A DNA stretch of 64,000 nt from Owenia fusiformis. Lineage: Eukaryota > Annelida > Polychaeta > Sabellida > Oweniidae. Positions 47,097 to 59,975 of this stretch are shown here, piece after piece. Numbering within the stretch: position 1 is the first letter of the stretch; every line of letters starts with the position of its first letter. The stretch is taken from assembly GCA_903813345.2 (NCBI GenBank), contig CAIIXF020000004.1, positions 9,124,196-9,188,195 on the forward strand, in the 5' to 3' direction. Under the pieces are notes generated by a model. It did not search any database and was not told where the DNA came from. It saw only the letters and a program-made list of their open reading frames with translations. The position numbers and the translations under genes were made by a program.

Positions 47097-47577
47097 GGAC
47101 AGCTCAATGATCGTGACCTTTGAAACCGAATTAAGTCGATCCGCGGCTTACTTTTGGTCTCTAACTGTGTCTTACATCAGTATCATCAATCCGTGTAAGT
47201 ATTGGAGCGCTGGAATACTTCTTTTTCGATCAAGACTTGTAATTGTTAGTCGAGTGAATCGTTTTACTGCCAAATTCCAATATGGCGGTTTCTGCTCGGA
47301 CATTTTCGTAAATCTCCGGAGGTTTTCCGAACCTAACTAATTCTCAAAATTCATTTCGTTCGTTGCGTATCTCGCACCTAGCAAACCGCCATATTGGAAA
47401 TAGGTCTAAAAAACTTTCACTCGATGAACAATTTACAAGTCTTGATCGAAAAAGAAGTACTCCAGGGCTCCAATACTTACACGGATTGATGATACTGATG
47501 TAAGACACAGTTAGAGACCAAAAGTAAGCCGCGGATCGACTTAATTCGATTTCAAAGGTCACTATTGATCAGCTGTT
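47097..47577. repeat. Palindrome, arms about 195 bp, loop about 90 bp
   Basis: Left arm contains GTGACCTTTGAAACCGAATT, CGATCCGCGGCTTACTTTTG and CAATCCGTGTAAGTATTGGAG; right arm is its inverse. Both arms, read outward to inward, encode near-identical frames (ELSRSAAYFWSLTVSYISII) followed by a GTAAGT, so the open frames here are mirror copies of one sequence. Confidence 0.85.
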
Positions 47578-47650
47578 CACTTCTCCGTTTGAGAGCCATA
47601 AGTTTCAAAATCTAACATGGCTCTCGAAGTGAGTAATCATGACCAAAATT

Positions 47651-48949
47651 CACAGGGGCTTGTCTCGAGGCGTCAGGCAAGCCCTCCGATGAGTCTACTG
47701 CTTATTAATAGTATTAAGGGTGGTCGGTTTTGATGCTACCTGAAATTTGTAGAAAATGATTGTCAGATATATCAAGTAAAAATATATGGAATCCTTTCAA
47801 TAATCGACATGCTGATTCAAACAACACTACAGAGTAAACTTACCTAAAATGGTAGCAATCCATCCACTAGTTGCTGAGATGTGTGAAGAACATGTAAGGA
47901 AGTGATTAAATTTAATTGAAAATGCAAAACACGACAATTTTCACCCTCAAATTGTTAGCTCCAGAGTCGATTTCTTCCTCAAGACACGTCCACTGTTAAA
48001 AATCGGTAGTTCCTAGAGTTCTTTGTTTACTTAGGTTCATTCCCGTATATTATTTTTAACGAAGGACAGCCTATAACGACTGCTATACGAAAAATAGATG
48101 CATGAAATTATGTTTCGAAACTGAAAATGTGTTCCATGCGCAGTTGCGTTCAATCCAGCAATTTGATTAGTTCATATTATATGAACGCATGCGCAATGAC
48201 CACATATTTTTCTAGATAGATGTCACTTGCGTTCATTATTTCACACCAGTCCATTCCCATGATGCACTTAATATTGCGGGAATATTTTTCCTTTAGTGAT
48301 AAAACAAATTACTCTCATTTTCGAAATATGTTTTCCGTTCCTTGGCAATAATCTTTCATTTGGTACCGATCCAACCGCCGAAAAGTAATTCGAATCGTTC
48401 TGAATCGTGGGAATGAAGTACTTTCTTTTTTGCGCATGCGCATAGAACACGGGATATTCGGCCATTTTTCAACTTTCAGTTTCGAAACATAATTTCATGC
48501 ATCTATTTTGCGTATAGCAGTCGTTATAGGCTGTCCTTCGTTTAAAATAATATACGAGAATGAACCTAAGGAACCAAAGAACTCTAGTAACTACCATTTT
48601 TTAACAGTGGACGTGTCTTTGGGAAGAAATCGACTCTGGAGCTAACAATTTGAGGGTGAAAATTGTCGTGTTTTGCATTTTCAATTAAATTTAATCACTT
48701 CCTTACATGTTCTTCACACATCTCAGCAACTAGTGGATGGATTGCTACCATTTTAGGTAAGTTTACTCTGTAGTGTTGTTTGAATCAGCATGTCGATTAT
48801 TGAAAGGATTCCATATATTTTTACTTGATATATCTGACAATCATTTTCTACAAATTTCAGGTAGCATCAAAACCGACCACCCTTAATACTATTAATAAGC
48901 AGTAGACTCATCGGAGGGCTTGCCCGACGCCTCGAGACAAGCCCCTGTG
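47651..48949. mobile_element. 1.3 kb inverted-repeat transposon with 8-bp target duplication
   Basis: Ends CACAGGGGCTTGTCTCGAGG and its exact inverse, within arms of about 475 bp (47651-48128 and 48475-48949) and a loop of about 345 bp. CCAAAATT flanks it directly on both sides (47643-47650 and 48950-48957). No transposase frame, so non-autonomous. The 8-bp duplication is the length used by hAT and some other DNA transposon superfamilies; the CAGGGG core near the tip would be hAT-like, but that assignment is inference. Confidence 0.92.
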
Positions 48950-49657
48950 CCAAAATTGTATCGTATATCTGACGTAAGTTTCATTATTATGCTACAGGTA
49001 CTACCACATAAGAACTAGTTATACGATTTCATGGAAACGCAAGTATATAGAGAGATCTTACCTAAGGAAACCATCTAAACGAGAGAAAAACGACTGGAGG
49101 TAAACATTTTGTTTTCCCAATTATAATTTCCCTTCAAGAACATGCAAATCGCTATATCCACGTGGAACTCGCATTAGCAGAGATGTAGTTTCGTTTTGTG
49201 TAACTAGTTTATGGCCCGTCCCGGGAGCAACGTTCTGCCAGTGCATTATAACAGTAAACACGGTGATACATACAATTCATTCAAATCATAAATATGTTTT
49301 ACGGATTTTGATATTGAACAGATATGATGATACGTGGTTACATGATTGTTAATTATTTTTCATCCCAAGAGGAAGGGAGATGCCAGATAACAGAATTTTT
49401 ATTAGGAAATAAGACGGTATTTTCTATCCCCACTTGAAAATTAGGAAAATCGTGAAAATTGCCATATTTTGACCAATTTCGGTCTGAAATGATTGTGAAG
49501 ATTAGATTTTTGCACCCATTTGAGAAAAATTCCCTTGGAGAACACTGTGCAACCGGGGGTGTAGCATCTAGCATGGGTTTTCAAGAGCGGAAAGCCGACG
49601 ATTCTAATGGGTTTTATCATGACGCTTTATCACATGAGATCGTCTGTGGAGTAGGTT

Positions 49658-50918
49658 CCCAAACGCTCCTACATGCACGACGGAGCGTTTCATTTACGCG
49701 GAAACGCTCCGGAGCGAAATAAAATGGCGGCTAATGAAGATTCCACTATGACCGTAAGTATTGTTTCTCTCGTTTCTCATCATATGTTATGGTGAAATAT
49801 TATGTACCATTCGATGAACAATACCGTGAGGAAAGATCTTATTTATTCAACTTCTGGTGGTAAACTATTATTTGCTTGATCAAAGCTCCGTAGTGTAGAT
49901 CGAACGAATCTGAAGATGACGATTTGACCACAAATTACGAATTAAACTAGTATTTATATGAAAACGTCAATATTTCTGCAAAGTAGTAGATCACAAACTC
50001 GTATATATTCTCATTTCCTAAAATCCCAGTCCAAATCCATTACTTGTTCTCGAGAAATCGCTTGTTTTCCTAAAAACGCTCCTTCGATTTAGAACACAAT
50101 TTTAGAAACTCTCTACCATTTTGTTTTGATATCATTTTCAGATTATTAGAGAAGAGTTCCGAATCGAATCTATCTCTCAAAAACGTGTTGTACTTGTTAG
50201 GCAAATTGAAACATCTGAACCTGTAGGTGCTAAACGTGCAACTAGCTGATTTAAGCCTACATTAGATGATGTCATGCCTACATGTGTGCTTAATCATAAA
50301 ACTATGAAAAAAACTAAAATTTATATGTGAATTAATCTTTCTTCTTTTGATGCCAAGGGGTATAATAGATCTTTTCTTTCGCTTCCTGAAAGGGAAAGAC
50401 AAGCTATATATTTCCTAAACTGATCTAGACTACCGGAGCGTTTCCAGTTCACTGTGTTAACCAGATCGGAGCGTTTCTTGAATATGAGAATGTCATCATT
50501 TTTAAGACTGGATTTTCGATCATCAAATCACTATTACGATAATGTAGGGTGCGTTGAAGCATTGGAATTTGACTAAAATATACGTTGGTGCTCTAATCTT
50601 GACTCAACTAATCACATGTATCGACAAAAGGGGTTTTGACCGGTAGAATGACAAATACGTTTTTGAATTTTGATAACTATACTGCTTCGTCCAGCTCTTC
50701 CTAATTGCTTCAACCGTCAACAGCCAGCCAAGTACAACATGAATATCACACCCATCGAATGGTATACTCGAAATATGGAACTCATACCTCTTATTCCCAT
50801 TATTGGGGAAATCGTCAGATGGCTCATCATTCCCGCCAGCCAGTTTTCCTACTCCGGAGCGTTTCCTTGTTTACTTTCAGTAATGAAACGCTCCGTCGTG
50901 CATGTAGGAGCGTTTGGG
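49658..50918. mobile_element. 1.26 kb inverted-repeat element with repeated GGAGCGTTT motif
   Basis: Left end CCCAAACGCTCCTACATGCA, CGACGGAGCGTTTCATT is inverted at the right end (ATGAAACGCTCCGTCGTGCA, TGTAGGAGCGTTTGGG). The 9-mer GGAGCGTTT or its complement occurs at least seven times, mostly near the ends and twice inside (about 50.43 and 50.47 kb), as expected of transposase-binding subterminal repeats. No clear target duplication. Confidence 0.75.
49724..50249 (+). CDS. Possible two-exon 45-residue frame inside the inverted-repeat element
   Basis: ATG at 49724 gives MAANEDSTMT then GTAAGT; a TTTTCAG acceptor before 50142 continues in phase with IIREEFRIESISQKRVVLVR to TGA at 50247-50249. 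Both splice sites are strong and the frame is unusually good, but the product is tiny and has no family I recognise. An alternative donor GTAGGT within exon 2 leaves room for further exons, none of which I found. Confidence 0.3.
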
Positions 50919-53562
50919 TTATACACCGTGGTTCATGGATTGGTAGTTAGACACGCACAGGTATTAAACATTTTCTACATGTCTTATCTCACCAAAGAGA
51001 ACATCGGTTGCTCCAGTGGACCCCTACAAAAAAAGAAAATGGCAATTTAGCAATGTTTATTGAAAAACTAAACAAATTATGTTTGAAATGCTTAGAATGT
51101 ACATTGGCTCTACCACCTCTGATAGAGCCCATGGAATGTACAATGTAATTTATTAAAAATCTGGAGGTGAGGGGGAAGACCCTAGGAATGGTGACTTAAA
51201 CATGGAGTGTAACAACTTTTATTTTGTAGGATCGGCGTTCGGCGCCCACATTAAGGGGCTGACGTGAGTCATCGTCGGCACCAGCGTCAGCGTTCGGCAG
51301 ACCTAAGTGGTAACAAATTGGTACTACACTTTATCATTTGCAATAGCCTATATGACTTACAAGGTGGTCACATTTTGTTATGCTAATGCTATGCTTAAAT
51401 CTTGCTTTTCAATGTTATCACTTCCCTTGCATCGCATACGATCAAATTTGATCTTTTGTCTGATCCTTATCGAAAATTGTCAGAGCAACCATGTCGGTAT
51501 AATATCGACAGTACAGCACGTTCACATGTGTTTGTTGTGTAAAATGTTTTAAGTATCTGACAATACTAAAAGCAATATAATGTCAGAGATAATGTTAAGA
51601 TCTTAACAAAACAATTAAATGTCAACTTTAGAATGATTGATTTCTCGCGAAAAGTTTATTTGTCTTTACGGTCGGTTGGTAATAAATGGCACGGGTCAAT
51701 TGATTCCACCGGCATCTCCCATCGTGTATGCTGCACCACGGAAACATCTTTTTTCATCCGCTGGGGTCCGTTTTTGGTACATCAACTTACGATTCCTAGA
51801 AAACTTTGCTAGTCAACTACATTGCTGCCATCTTAATATCGTTCTAAAACCTATGGATGATTCGCATATTATTGCACTACGAAAAAATAAATATATCAAT
51901 CTTGCTGGGTTTCAAAATAATTACGATTAACTGGACAATGTCAGTGACGTGACTGCTCCAATTGAAAAACGGACCCCTGTGTCAACGTGATGACTTGTAT
52001 TATAATGGTAGATCTCCAGTACTAAAAAGGTTAACATATTCAGTATCAGGCGCCACATCTCATATTTCTATGTGTTGTTTGCTTTTTATATGAAACTATT
52101 GTCTAGATCGAGATTATCTCTAATACATGAATCGGTCCTGTTTTTGATGCCTAGATTCGTAATACGATGATAAATACAATGTGTCATTTATCAAAATGAT
52201 TCAAATCTAGCTAGGCCTGCTCGGAGCTGGTGTTTTAAATATCTTTATTCAAATTATTTATACCACCGAGCGAAAAGAATAGCAAACTTATCCCAAAGTG
52301 CCCAAATAATGCTGTTGACAGGACGTATATCAGGGGGCGTATATCAGGAGAATCATAAAATCAGGTTTCTTAAAGTACGTGTACATATACTAAACATAGT
52401 TCGAAATTATCAAGTTACACAATAGATTTACATTCCAATGTTACAACTTTATCTTTATTTTTTTCAAAAATGTAGACTTACGTAAGCTTCTGAACCTTCT
52501 GAGGTCTACTCAATTTCTTTTTAAAATGCTGATAACTCAGTATGCCCATCATTTGTAAAAACTTGAAGTTAGTCAAATTGTATCTTATCTTTCTGCTTAA
52601 TCAGGGTTCCTCGTGCTTGTGGTGTATTTCATTACCGTACTACCAGAATATGCAGACGCCAATCAACATTTACTATACGTACGTAATTGAATACGTTTTT
52701 ACGAGAACGTACGTGAACGTTTGCTATTATGACCCCAAGATTTCTATTCCCCTCTCTAATTAACCTTCCAATTACAACAGTCTTCCCTACATCTATTACT
52801 TTATACGACAAGTAAATATTATGAAGGAAAGGACGAATATCAACAGTAACACAATTCTACACGTTCACGTCCACGTTCTCATAAAACGTGCACTTAACCT
52901 TCCTAATAACCCTTTATTTTGATGATATCACAAATCGTATCCCAAATACCATGTACACTTATATAGAAAGCATTCTGACTAAATGAGAAATATCCATAAT
53001 AATCGTATTCATAATAATCTTACATCATCCCTCTATTTTATGTTCCCTTTCATGTCTTGTATATTGAAGGTGTGGATTTCATGGGGAGGGGTACACAAGG
53101 GCATGATACTGTAAAAGTCACTAAATTTTCACTGTGCCTTTAATTTAATTTAACGTTCTAGCCTCTAGCGAAAATAGTGAAACTTAGGGCACCTTGAAAA
53201 TTTGGGCTTTTACAGTAAATGACATGAACCTACATTTTCCAAAGCAACATACCAGATGTTGAATATATAAGTGTGTGTTCTAACCACATGTTTTAAAAAC
53301 AAACAATTTAACTTGTGAAAAGATAAAAAATTGTGATTCACAAAAATTGAAGTGATCTGATGCGCATAATTGAAATAAATTATAAGAGGAACAACCGTTA
53401 AATTCTTGTTGATTCAGAAAACGTGTCACTTTTTATGCGTGATGTCACATGTATAAAAATCGAGGGCGATATGAATCGAGTATAAACTAATTTATGTCGA
53501 GACTAAGTTGTCTGACAAAATAAAGAAAACTGCAAATACATATATGCGTTTAACAGTAATGG

Positions 53563-53781
53563 TCAATCCAAATCCTCCTCCCTCAAAAACTCACTTGATT
53601 TCGTTTTATACTCTTTAAAGTATCTTTGCAATTTAAGCTCAAACAAACCTGGCCATCTTGTCACTTTTTCAAAATTCCCTTTAAACAAAGAATTAAGACG
53701 TAGGGCCCCAACATCCACTTTACGTATCGATGGTATCAAAACTGTCAAGGCCTGTTGTTGAAACTTCAAAGAGTGGGTCAC
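53563..53781 (-). other. Isolated protein-like open frame, possible exon
   Basis: 72 codons open from just after a TAA to TGA-type stop at the low end. There is no ATG at its start; a CAG acceptor lies before ALTVLIPSIRKVDVGALRLN, and a GTGAGT lies after KEYKTKSS. Composition (RWPGLFELKLQRYFKEY) looks more like protein than intergenic frames nearby, but no partner exon or family is recognised. Confidence 0.25.
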
Positions 53782-55734
53782 TTAACAAACAACATTCATC
53801 AAAATGACATCAAGTTATCACTGCACCTTTCAAAAGAAATGTTACTTGGACGTTTTTAAGTTTTTGATTAAACGTACGCGTTCACATGTTAATTTGAGTG
53901 TTTAATTTGACAAGGCGAGTAGATATGTATTTCTGACACACATTTTTGCAAATACTGGTCGACTGTATGATCCATTTTTGTGGGCGTGAAGTCAACGCTG
54001 TAATTCTACTCGCCACTCACTGGATTAATACCCGTGTGTGTGTGTCATTTTGTAATTTGAGAGACAAATGATATAAAATTTAAAAAATTGGATGAATACA
54101 CAGTAAATTGATGGGAACATAATTCTGTTTGTAGTTTTGATAAACATATATGTTTTGCAGACTTTTAACGAGCTGATCAGGATTTTGGTTTCCTATAAGC
54201 TATAAATCTGACAGCATAACTAGGCCTACGATTTTAACAACTGTAAATATCAAGGAAATGACTACATTCGGATATGAGTGGGAACTTTTACAATAGCTAA
54301 CGAATATACACTTGTAAAAAAGTTTTAACTCGGTTAAATGACAAAAATCTGCGCATAAAGTTGTCAACCAAGAAAAGTGTGACTTAAAACATATAGACAG
54401 CTGGATTTATAAACCCGGGGCAATTATTACAAAATTGGACTGGCGATGATTCATTAATTTGATTAAATTAGGCAACTATAATAAGTGACCAGTTAATATA
54501 TAATATTACATCGAATGATTATTGACCTCCGGGTAATAAACATCAAATTAGGGAATAGGGGCCTATCTATATACAAGTATACGAGGATTGAAATCAACCG
54601 CTCAAAAGTTGAAGAAACTGCGCGAGTAGGCTGTGGAGTGTTATTACTATAGCTAAAATATAAAGAATATACGAAAATAATTTCAAAACAGATGCCGACG
54701 TCTGAAGACCTTGGATTACAAAAGGATTCAATTTTATGTTGATTTGGAATATACAAAGAGATAAAAGGAATATCTTGTTAAAACAGAAAACAACAATCAA
54801 GAGATGGATGTTCAAATTGAACGTAAGTAAATAATCATTACGTAATGACAATGTGATGATCTAATTACCCCATTTGGGGTCCTATCGGTAACAGTTGTCG
54901 TCATCAAATATGTGTTGTTTTGTTTTTCAAAATAATACCAATTTTATCTCATCTGACTAATGGTATGTCGCTTTTTATTCAACAACCAAAAAGTAGCTGA
55001 CATTGTTCAAGTCAATGGTGATAGATGGCGTTTGGTTATCAACGGAATAACATCACAGCGTATTTTTTGTTACCGAGTCTTTTGAAATGACGTTTTTATG
55101 AGAATTGTTACGTGAACGTGAAATATCATGACCCCAGGGCGCCATTTTGACTCAATACAGCAAACAAATTACAGGAAGGAAAAATGAATTCCCAGAAGAC
55201 CATGATTCTACAATTTAACGTATAAGTTCTGATCCCAAACCTCATTTGCGAAATAAAATGGCCAATGAGTAAAGTATTTAAAAAACAAACATTGCCGTTA
55301 GTTACGTTGTCATGTACACTACCATTATCAGTTATTTCGTTGCCGGCATTGACATATTTATTTGGTCGTTGATTATTGAGATAAAGTTGTCGACCTCTGA
55401 CAACCCCACACACAACTGCCCCTTATGGTACCCTGAATCACTATCAGCTTCAGTTAGCCTAAAAACCCTCTCACTATTACAGATGAACAATTTCGTTGCT
55501 GGCGAGGGCTATAAAAATATCAGTACGTGTAGTCGAAAATGATAGGTTAAATAAACGCTTGTTTATATTCTTACTGCATATATTCTGATAGGATGATCGG
55601 TTAATCAAAGAGCTCATTTTAAGAGTGAAAACGTATTCCAGGTCTCATAAAGGATAGACTTAGTATTCCCAACTCATCGGTATAAAGTTACGGATATTCG
55701 GCAAGACATTTATAGAAATTAATGTCACATTAAT

Positions 55735-55940
55735 TTCCTATGATGACAAAGACATGATAAAAATGAACAGATGAAGGGTTTCTGTTTTTGAACACCCTGT
55801 ATTTGAACGCCATCAATCTGAACACCTTTCTGTGTGAACACTTTTTCCGTTCCATTCTTCAATACGTCATTGCTTTCTATGTTAAAAAACTCGAATGTGG
55901 ACATGTCAACGTGAACAAACACTTCTGGTAGGTCCCAGTT
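55735..55940 (-). other. Isolated protein-like open frame, possible exon
   Basis: After CTACCAG the minus strand reads VFVHVDMSTFEFFNIESNDV, LKNGTEKVFTQKGVQIDG, followed by CAG/GGTGTT. Possible exon of an unrecognised gene or chance frame. Confidence 0.2.
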
Positions 55941-58808
55941 GCGTTTGGGTTAGTTAAGTTTTACTGTCATTTCCTTTTATAAACAATAACAAACAAAATA
56001 TCAACATAACCTAAGACTATCTGTTTGAGTGCGACGAACAAAATGAACTAATGAATCCGTCATATCAAGGCATACGACCAAATGCCTAACACGGCCATTT
56101 ATTGCTTTTTTCCTGAAAAGAGAGAGTTTTACTACCTTTGCAATAGTTCTGTTTCGCCTCTTAAAAGAGAGATTCAGTACTAGCTGCTCTGGCACCCAGG
56201 GGAGAGCTCTTCGTAGAGTAGACAACAGGAAATTACAAATGCAAACCCGGATAAATGGCCTTAATTTTAATTTTAATTGTATATCATTTATTTGAATTAC
56301 AACCACCTGGTATGCTTATGTAATATAATGCTAGAATGGAGGAGACGGCTCACTCTTTATCACAGGGTTGAATAAAGTGCCATGACTTATCAATTTCATA
56401 AGTTTATGCCCAGATAATAGCACTTAGTCACGAGTGTATTCACCAAACTCATGATGATTTGACGATGGCCTCATTCAATATAACACCTTCACAAATTAAA
56501 CAGTATGACATATTGTATGATCAAACAAAAACGTCTCAGTTATAGTTTTTGAAGTGTCATCGTAGAAATATAAGTACAAGAGCCTTATTGGTATTTTTAC
56601 TTATTTCAGTCTCCGCTTAGGCCTAATGCTATAGTGACATCTATCTTTTGAATGAAAGAATATGGATTGTTCATGTCCCTGTTTCTAAAAAATATCAGGT
56701 TTCGCTCAGAAACAGCACATCCAGCAATATGCAAATAATCGTTATCAGATTGATTCCTCGCCTGGCCAAAAAGTATAAATAGAAAAATGTTAAAGCCAAA
56801 AGAGTCCATCATTTCATTCTACAAATGTGATGGCCTCGTCATGAAAGTGAAACGAAACTCTCAAAAAAGAGTAAACTGACATCTGAATTGGAGATCGCCA
56901 AACATAGAAAACATCGATGTTATGTATTTTGCTGATAAAGCCAATGATATATTGCTCAGGTACGGTCTGTATATAGCCTCTCGTCACCATATAGCTCTGG
57001 TTTTAACGGGGTTCTTATTTCTCAATTGTCTAGTAAATCATTGATATTTGGTCAGTTTTGCCCCAAAACACAATTACAGAATACAATAGTACATTGCACA
57101 AATATACGTCATATTATCACTAATATGTTTGGAAAGGAAGCACGAAAAAAGCATTGTTAGTTGATGCACGACTTTATATCCACAGATTTGACCTATACAT
57201 TGATCTATGGCGTCTATTAGACCGGGTGCTTTTCTGCAAAAGGTCGGCGTTTAGTGTTAAAAGTGTTCTGACAAGTGTTTCGTATGTAACTTTTTATGCT
57301 GAATCCAAAAAACCATGTTGGCAAGCTGAAATATGATTATTTAACCCTTAAAATACCATGTTAGTCCCCCTACCCCCAAAATTCACCACTATCAGGGGGA
57401 AAAAATTCATCAACCTAAAATAACTTTGATTTTATTGTTTTTGTAAGTGAAATACATGGACATTGTATAAAATAAACATTTGAAGTATGAATGATACGGA
57501 TTACCCTTAAGAAATTTGAATAAAAGCAAAAAGTATGTACCCCAGGGGGCAAATTTATGACCCATTTTTTACTTTTCGTGTCATAACTTTTTTATTAGAC
57601 AATGATGGATGCTAAAAAAATCCATGTAAAAGGCATAATACCTGGTTTACTAATCCTGCAAGAATCAAAGTAATTTCTTTGATAATTGCCTTGAAAAAAA
57701 TTAGTGAATTTAAGAAAAAATGACATTTTAGCTGGGACTGATTTTATGTGTGACTATAACTGACCCCTATTGCTTTAACATTTATCCCTCTGTGTTCATA
57801 TATTTAGCATTTTAAAATAAATCTAAAATATAAAACTTATTTTAGCAAAGTTTTAGGAAGATTTAAGCTTTTTATCATGTTCAACTATTAAAAATTCATG
57901 AAATATGATGTCTAAAATTGATAAGTTATACGTATACCCTTGGAAGACCCTTATAATTTCTTATTTATGAACATATTTGTACCAATATTAGTTTTCTAGC
58001 TTAGACAAATGATGTATGATATATCCTGGCTTGGCTTTCTGGTGGTTTGAACAATCTTTTAAGTGTTATCATTGAAAATTCATTCTTAAATCATAGGTCT
58101 GCAATCGATTAAATTCATGTATACCATTAGTATCATTCTACTATGAGCATAATTGAACTAGCTATGATTTCATAGATTAGTTGTTTGATGTATGACATAT
58201 TCCAAGCTGACTTTCTGGTGATTTTAACCATCTAAGAGGCTTAATCATTGAAAACCATTACAAATAAAGGTCTAAACGGACAGTATTAAGGTAGACTATT
58301 AGAATACCCTTATTAAGTCCAGGCTTAGAGTATATTGTTACCTACTACTGTCTCATAGCTTGGAGGTTTGATATATATCATATTCTGACTAGTTTTTCTG
58401 CAGATTTGAACCACCTAACAGGTCTATAATCATTGAATATACTTAATATACTAGGTCTAAAATTGAAGTATTCAATAGAACCCTCTATGATAAATTCAAA
58501 AAAGATTCAGAATGACATTAACCTCAACACTGGATCTGAATCAGAATTACAATTCTTCATAGAGCTGAACTAGGAAGACAAGGCTAATTTCATTCTAAGC
58601 AGCCTGACAATTGCATGAAGTGAGAGCAAAAGTACCAATGATTCATACAAATCTTCATTTTATGGAGTTTTCTTCCCTGTACAATGTTTAGTCATATTAA
58701 AAAATCCCCCCCCCCCTGTCCCCATTTACCTTTCTGTGTTACTCTTGGAGTTAAGGCAGAAATTCTTGACAAATGGCGTATACTCACTTTGACAACATTT
58801 TGAATTAG

Positions 58809-59225
58809 TGGGATGTTTCAGTTAATGAGAGTTTTTGCAGAGTAGCAATTTTTGGGCAATTTAAATCCAATAGGACCATATTAAGGGGAAATTCAAAAAA
58901 GATTCAGAATGACATTAACCACAACATTGGATCTGGAAATCAAATAAAGCAACTGATTGATGTGATCTCGGATGACTCTTGTAAATCAGAATTACAATCC
59001 TTCATAGAGCTGAACAAGGAAGACAAGGATTACTTTTCATTCTGGTAGTAATACATGGACATGGTCCAAATCTTGATACGCTTCACCATAGCCCAAAGAA
59101 AGGGAAATTGGGAGCTTCATCTCAATGTATTTCAATGCATGAATCCTTTTTTCATGAGATATGACCACCAAAAGTATGCAAGATGGGGCACAGTACACTT
59201 CACTGCTGAAGTTTTGCTTCCTTGA
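58809..59225 (+). pseudogene. Captured gene fragment in the foldback loop, plus-strand part
   Basis: Two consecutive frames: 58809-59048, ending KEDKDYFSFW then TAG TAA, and 59052-59225, including MDMVQILIRFTIAQRKGNWE, LHLNVFQCMNPFFMRYDH and KYARWGTVHFTAEVLLP. The two frames are in register and read as one protein broken by two stops. From memory this resembles a multi-copy, uncharacterised invertebrate protein family with a GNWELHL...YDHxNYAR motif; I cannot confirm the name. Parts of it are repeated directly at about 58.49-58.60 kb and inverted at 60.12-60.36 kb. Confidence 0.6.
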
Positions 59226-59369
59226 AGACTGTAGCCAAATCCTAAGGTGTAGATGCAATTGATGCTAATTTGTAAGAAGGATCATACATTGGAAATATTA
59301 CGGTTGGCATTTCAATGCCATTTGTTAAACAGTTAAGGAGTAGAGTACATTTGAGTTGGCTTGAATGTT

Positions 59370-59975
59370 TCATTCGTCAATGAGGGCTATAGGAAAAGAC
59401 ATCAGCTCATGTTTCATGATTTCATTGATGCCCACAGGTCTGTGGTTAGCTTTATATGCAGTGATAAGATTCTGCAAAACATTCCTGTCTGCCTTAACAA
59501 CTTTCTGCTCGTTTATATTGGGATTAGGCATATAGTTTAAAAAATGTTGGTGCTTGCTCAGTAGATCAAGAAATGTTGTGTCTTTCATTTGACCCTGTTG
59601 GTATCAACCTCTAAGACACAAAGACATCCAGTTGTTGTTGGCCAAACTGTCGAGCCTGTTGATTGTTTCTGTGAGTACATCTTTTGTACATATACTTTGG
59701 AGATTAAGTAATGGATCTTCTGAAAACATGCCAAACTTCAGCAGCATGTCACATATTTTATCTTCTTCCATAGATTCTTGTTTTGATTTGCAAATTACCA
59801 CCCCCCCTCTATGGAATCCCAAAAGGCAAGTCCAAACATCATTCTTGTTTGGACTCCCCATGTGTGACCTAAGATTATACCCCGGTGCCCATCTATTCAA
59901 TGCAGATATTGTCTTTGTGTTATGCCTACAATTCTGCCACCCTTCTAACCAATAGCATACTGGCATTGGGGTCAA
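59370..59975 (-). pseudogene. Captured gene fragment in the foldback loop, minus-strand part
   Basis: Two minus-strand frames, 59975-59604 (…KDVLTETINRLDSLANNNWM) and 59588-59370 (…NHRPVGINEIMKHELMSFP), are separated by 15 bases and a frame break. They look like a later part of the same protein family as the plus-strand fragment (an NNWM segment followed by an HRPVxIxEIMKxxL segment). Opposite orientation to that fragment implies an inversion inside the loop. Confidence 0.55.

Larger units (their letters stand above)
50919..57245. other. No confident gene
   Basis: Scattered short frames only. Notable items: a GC-rich patch at about 51.23-51.30 kb, a motif family around ACGTnnACGTGAACGT at 52.68-52.73, 52.86-52.89 (inverted) and 55.09-55.12 kb, a TGTG microsatellite near 54.03 kb, and isolated minus-strand frames at 53563-53781 and 55725-55940. 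Confidence 0.5.

Noticed and set aside
50670-51050. 126-codon plus-strand frame
   Set aside because: Runs through the terminal inverted repeat of the 49.66-50.92 kb element; open by chance.
56001-56306. 101-codon minus-strand frame
   Set aside because: Basic, irregular composition, no splice or start context, no recognisable domain.
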